NCBI GenBank assembly: GCA_030619735.1
Contig: JAUXAV010000084.1
Coordinates: 1 to 5,108 of the forward strand
Direction: 5' to 3'
From: Candidatus Aenigmatarchaeota archaeon
GTDB taxonomy: Archaea; Aenigmatarchaeota; Aenigmatarchaeia; QMZP01; JAUXAV01
Length of the DNA: 5,108 nucleotides
Positions 4,550 through 5,108 of this stretch are shown here, piece by piece. Every line of letters begins with the position of its first letter. Position 1 is the first letter of the stretch. Both the position numbers and the translations under genes were made by a program. Below the pieces are notes generated by a model. It was given only the letters and a program-made list of their open reading frames with translations. It was not told where the DNA came from and ran no database searches.

Positions 4550-5107
4550 TTAGTCCCTTTGCTCTGCAGTAAATATTGCTATGGAGCCAGCTATGTTCGT
4601 GCTCACAAAAAAGGCGTTCGCATTCTTGATCTGGTAAGTTATAGATTCGTTTTGTACCAGCGGCCAGGCAGAATTTGGATTCGTGCATTCGGCGGGAGTT
4701 CTCGCCACGAATATTAAAGAGCCTAAAGCATTGACAGGGGACGACTTAATTGCTAGAGACATGCCGTCCGGTATTTCCATGTCAGGAACTGGATAGGCCG
4801 TAGCGACCGCAGGGCATAAGACCGCGAACGTGCGAGTACCTTCGGCATTTGGCGGCCATCCCTGCACACTAAGAACGCCAGGAACGCCGGGAACGCCAGG
4901 AACGCCGATTTTATCGACGATATCCTGTAGCTTGGCCAGAGCCGCTAAGGTATTAGAGTCGATATTGCCGCTTGCCTGGGCAATCGCGATGAGGAGATTC
5001 ATGGTCGCCTCATCAAGGCCGACTATTGGACTTGGCTCGAGAGGAGCTGCTTTGACTCTCTTCCCCAATAGGGCAAGGGCGGAGGTAATAGCGGCCCCTA
5101 TGCTGAC
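4550..5107 (-). CDS. Phage surface protein with short collagen-like stretch (5' end outside window)
   Basis: Partial gene, 185 residues visible. The frame stays open to the right edge. The only usual start codon near the edge, TTG 5068, has no ribosome binding site, and the residues before it (SIGAAITSALALLGKR) look protein-like, so the true start probably lies beyond the window. Layout: a hydrophobic N-terminal piece; a helical region at about 30-67 (LDEATMNLLIAIAQASGNID, NTLAALAKLQDIVDKI); a Gly-Val-Pro repeat at about 68-79; then a beta-rich domain at about 80-185 (VPDMEIPDGMSLAIKS, GSLIFVARTPAE, NESITYQIKNANAFFVS, AGSIAIFTAE). Known: Gly-X-Y stretches trimerise fibre proteins. The last domain resembles small beta-barrels of phage fibre or decoration proteins. 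It is first in the visible adhesion gene run. Confidence 0.88.
   Translation of the reverse strand, partial: VSIGAAITSALALLGKRVKAAPLEPSPIVGLDEATMNLLIAIAQASGNIDSNTLAALAKLQDIVDKIGVPGVPGVPGVLSVQGWPPNAEGTRTFAVLCPAVATAYPVPDMEIPDGMSLAIKSSPVNALGSLIFVARTPAECTNPNSAWPLVQNESITYQIKNANAFFVSTNIAGSIAIFTAEQRD
4872..4907 (-). repeat. Four tandem 9-bp units encoding Gly-Val-Pro triplets
   Basis: Units of GGAACGCC plus one base (plus-strand view) occur at 4872-4880, 4881-4889, 4890-4898 and 4899-4907, differing only at the unit ends. On the minus strand they encode GVP-GVP-GVP-GVL. Being a multiple of three, unit gain or loss would lengthen or shorten the collagen-like stalk without breaking the frame. Confidence 0.85.
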
Positions 5108-5108
5108 A

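Noticed and set aside
1..5108. CRISPR array, tRNA, rRNA, attachment site or insertion sequence
   Set aside because: No spaced direct repeats, cloverleaf sequence, transposase or integrase reading frame was found by reading either strand.

Overview
The window looks like part of a tailed-phage (or prophage) genome and holds eleven supported genes in two convergent blocks. None of the genes is a metabolic or housekeeping gene. The virion-type genes are packed head to tail with stop/start overlaps, and many products are small. The host cannot be proven from this sequence. The short zinc-finger protein near the left end has a CPPHH...G.CKHC.A.K.F pattern that I associate with small proteins of Dehalococcoidia/Chloroflexi and their phages, so a phage of that group is a weak guess.

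Left block, plus strand (1-769): two small genes overlap as ATGA. The first encodes a putative zinc-binding and DNA-binding protein with a C-terminal basic helix resembling the helix motifs attached to phage endonucleases. The second encodes a 128-residue protein I do not recognise. In-frame remnants of one or two upstream reading frames lie at the extreme left edge.

Right block, minus strand (5107 down to 772), read in transcription order. First come four virion or adhesion genes: (1) a 5'-truncated protein with a short collagen-like Gly-Val-Pro stretch and a beta-rich tail domain; (2) a 220-residue beta-rich protein; (3) a 372-residue tail-fibre-like protein with a beta-helix-like middle and a beta-sandwich-like end; (4) a 214-residue protein with a histidine-rich neck of the phage tail-fibre kind. 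A 79-residue coiled-coil protein follows. Then come four small membrane-associated proteins in a row: a 68-residue two-helix holin-like protein, a 75-residue protein with a C-terminal anchor, a 115-residue protein with an N-terminal anchor and an exported domain, and a 59-residue protein with an N-terminal anchor and a cysteine-rich tail. The last one lies at 772-951, a stretch that would otherwise look like an intergenic gap. It has an excellent ribosome binding site and ends 2 bases from the convergent plus-strand gene.

The layout is that of the distal late region of a phage: receptor-binding apparatus first, then a putative lysis or membrane module, then a convergent small-gene module on the other strand. 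No endolysin, integrase, tRNA, CRISPR array or insertion sequence is visible. The membrane-protein cluster without a recognisable lysin, the short cysteine-rich membrane protein and the varied adhesin set are the points most worth a second look.
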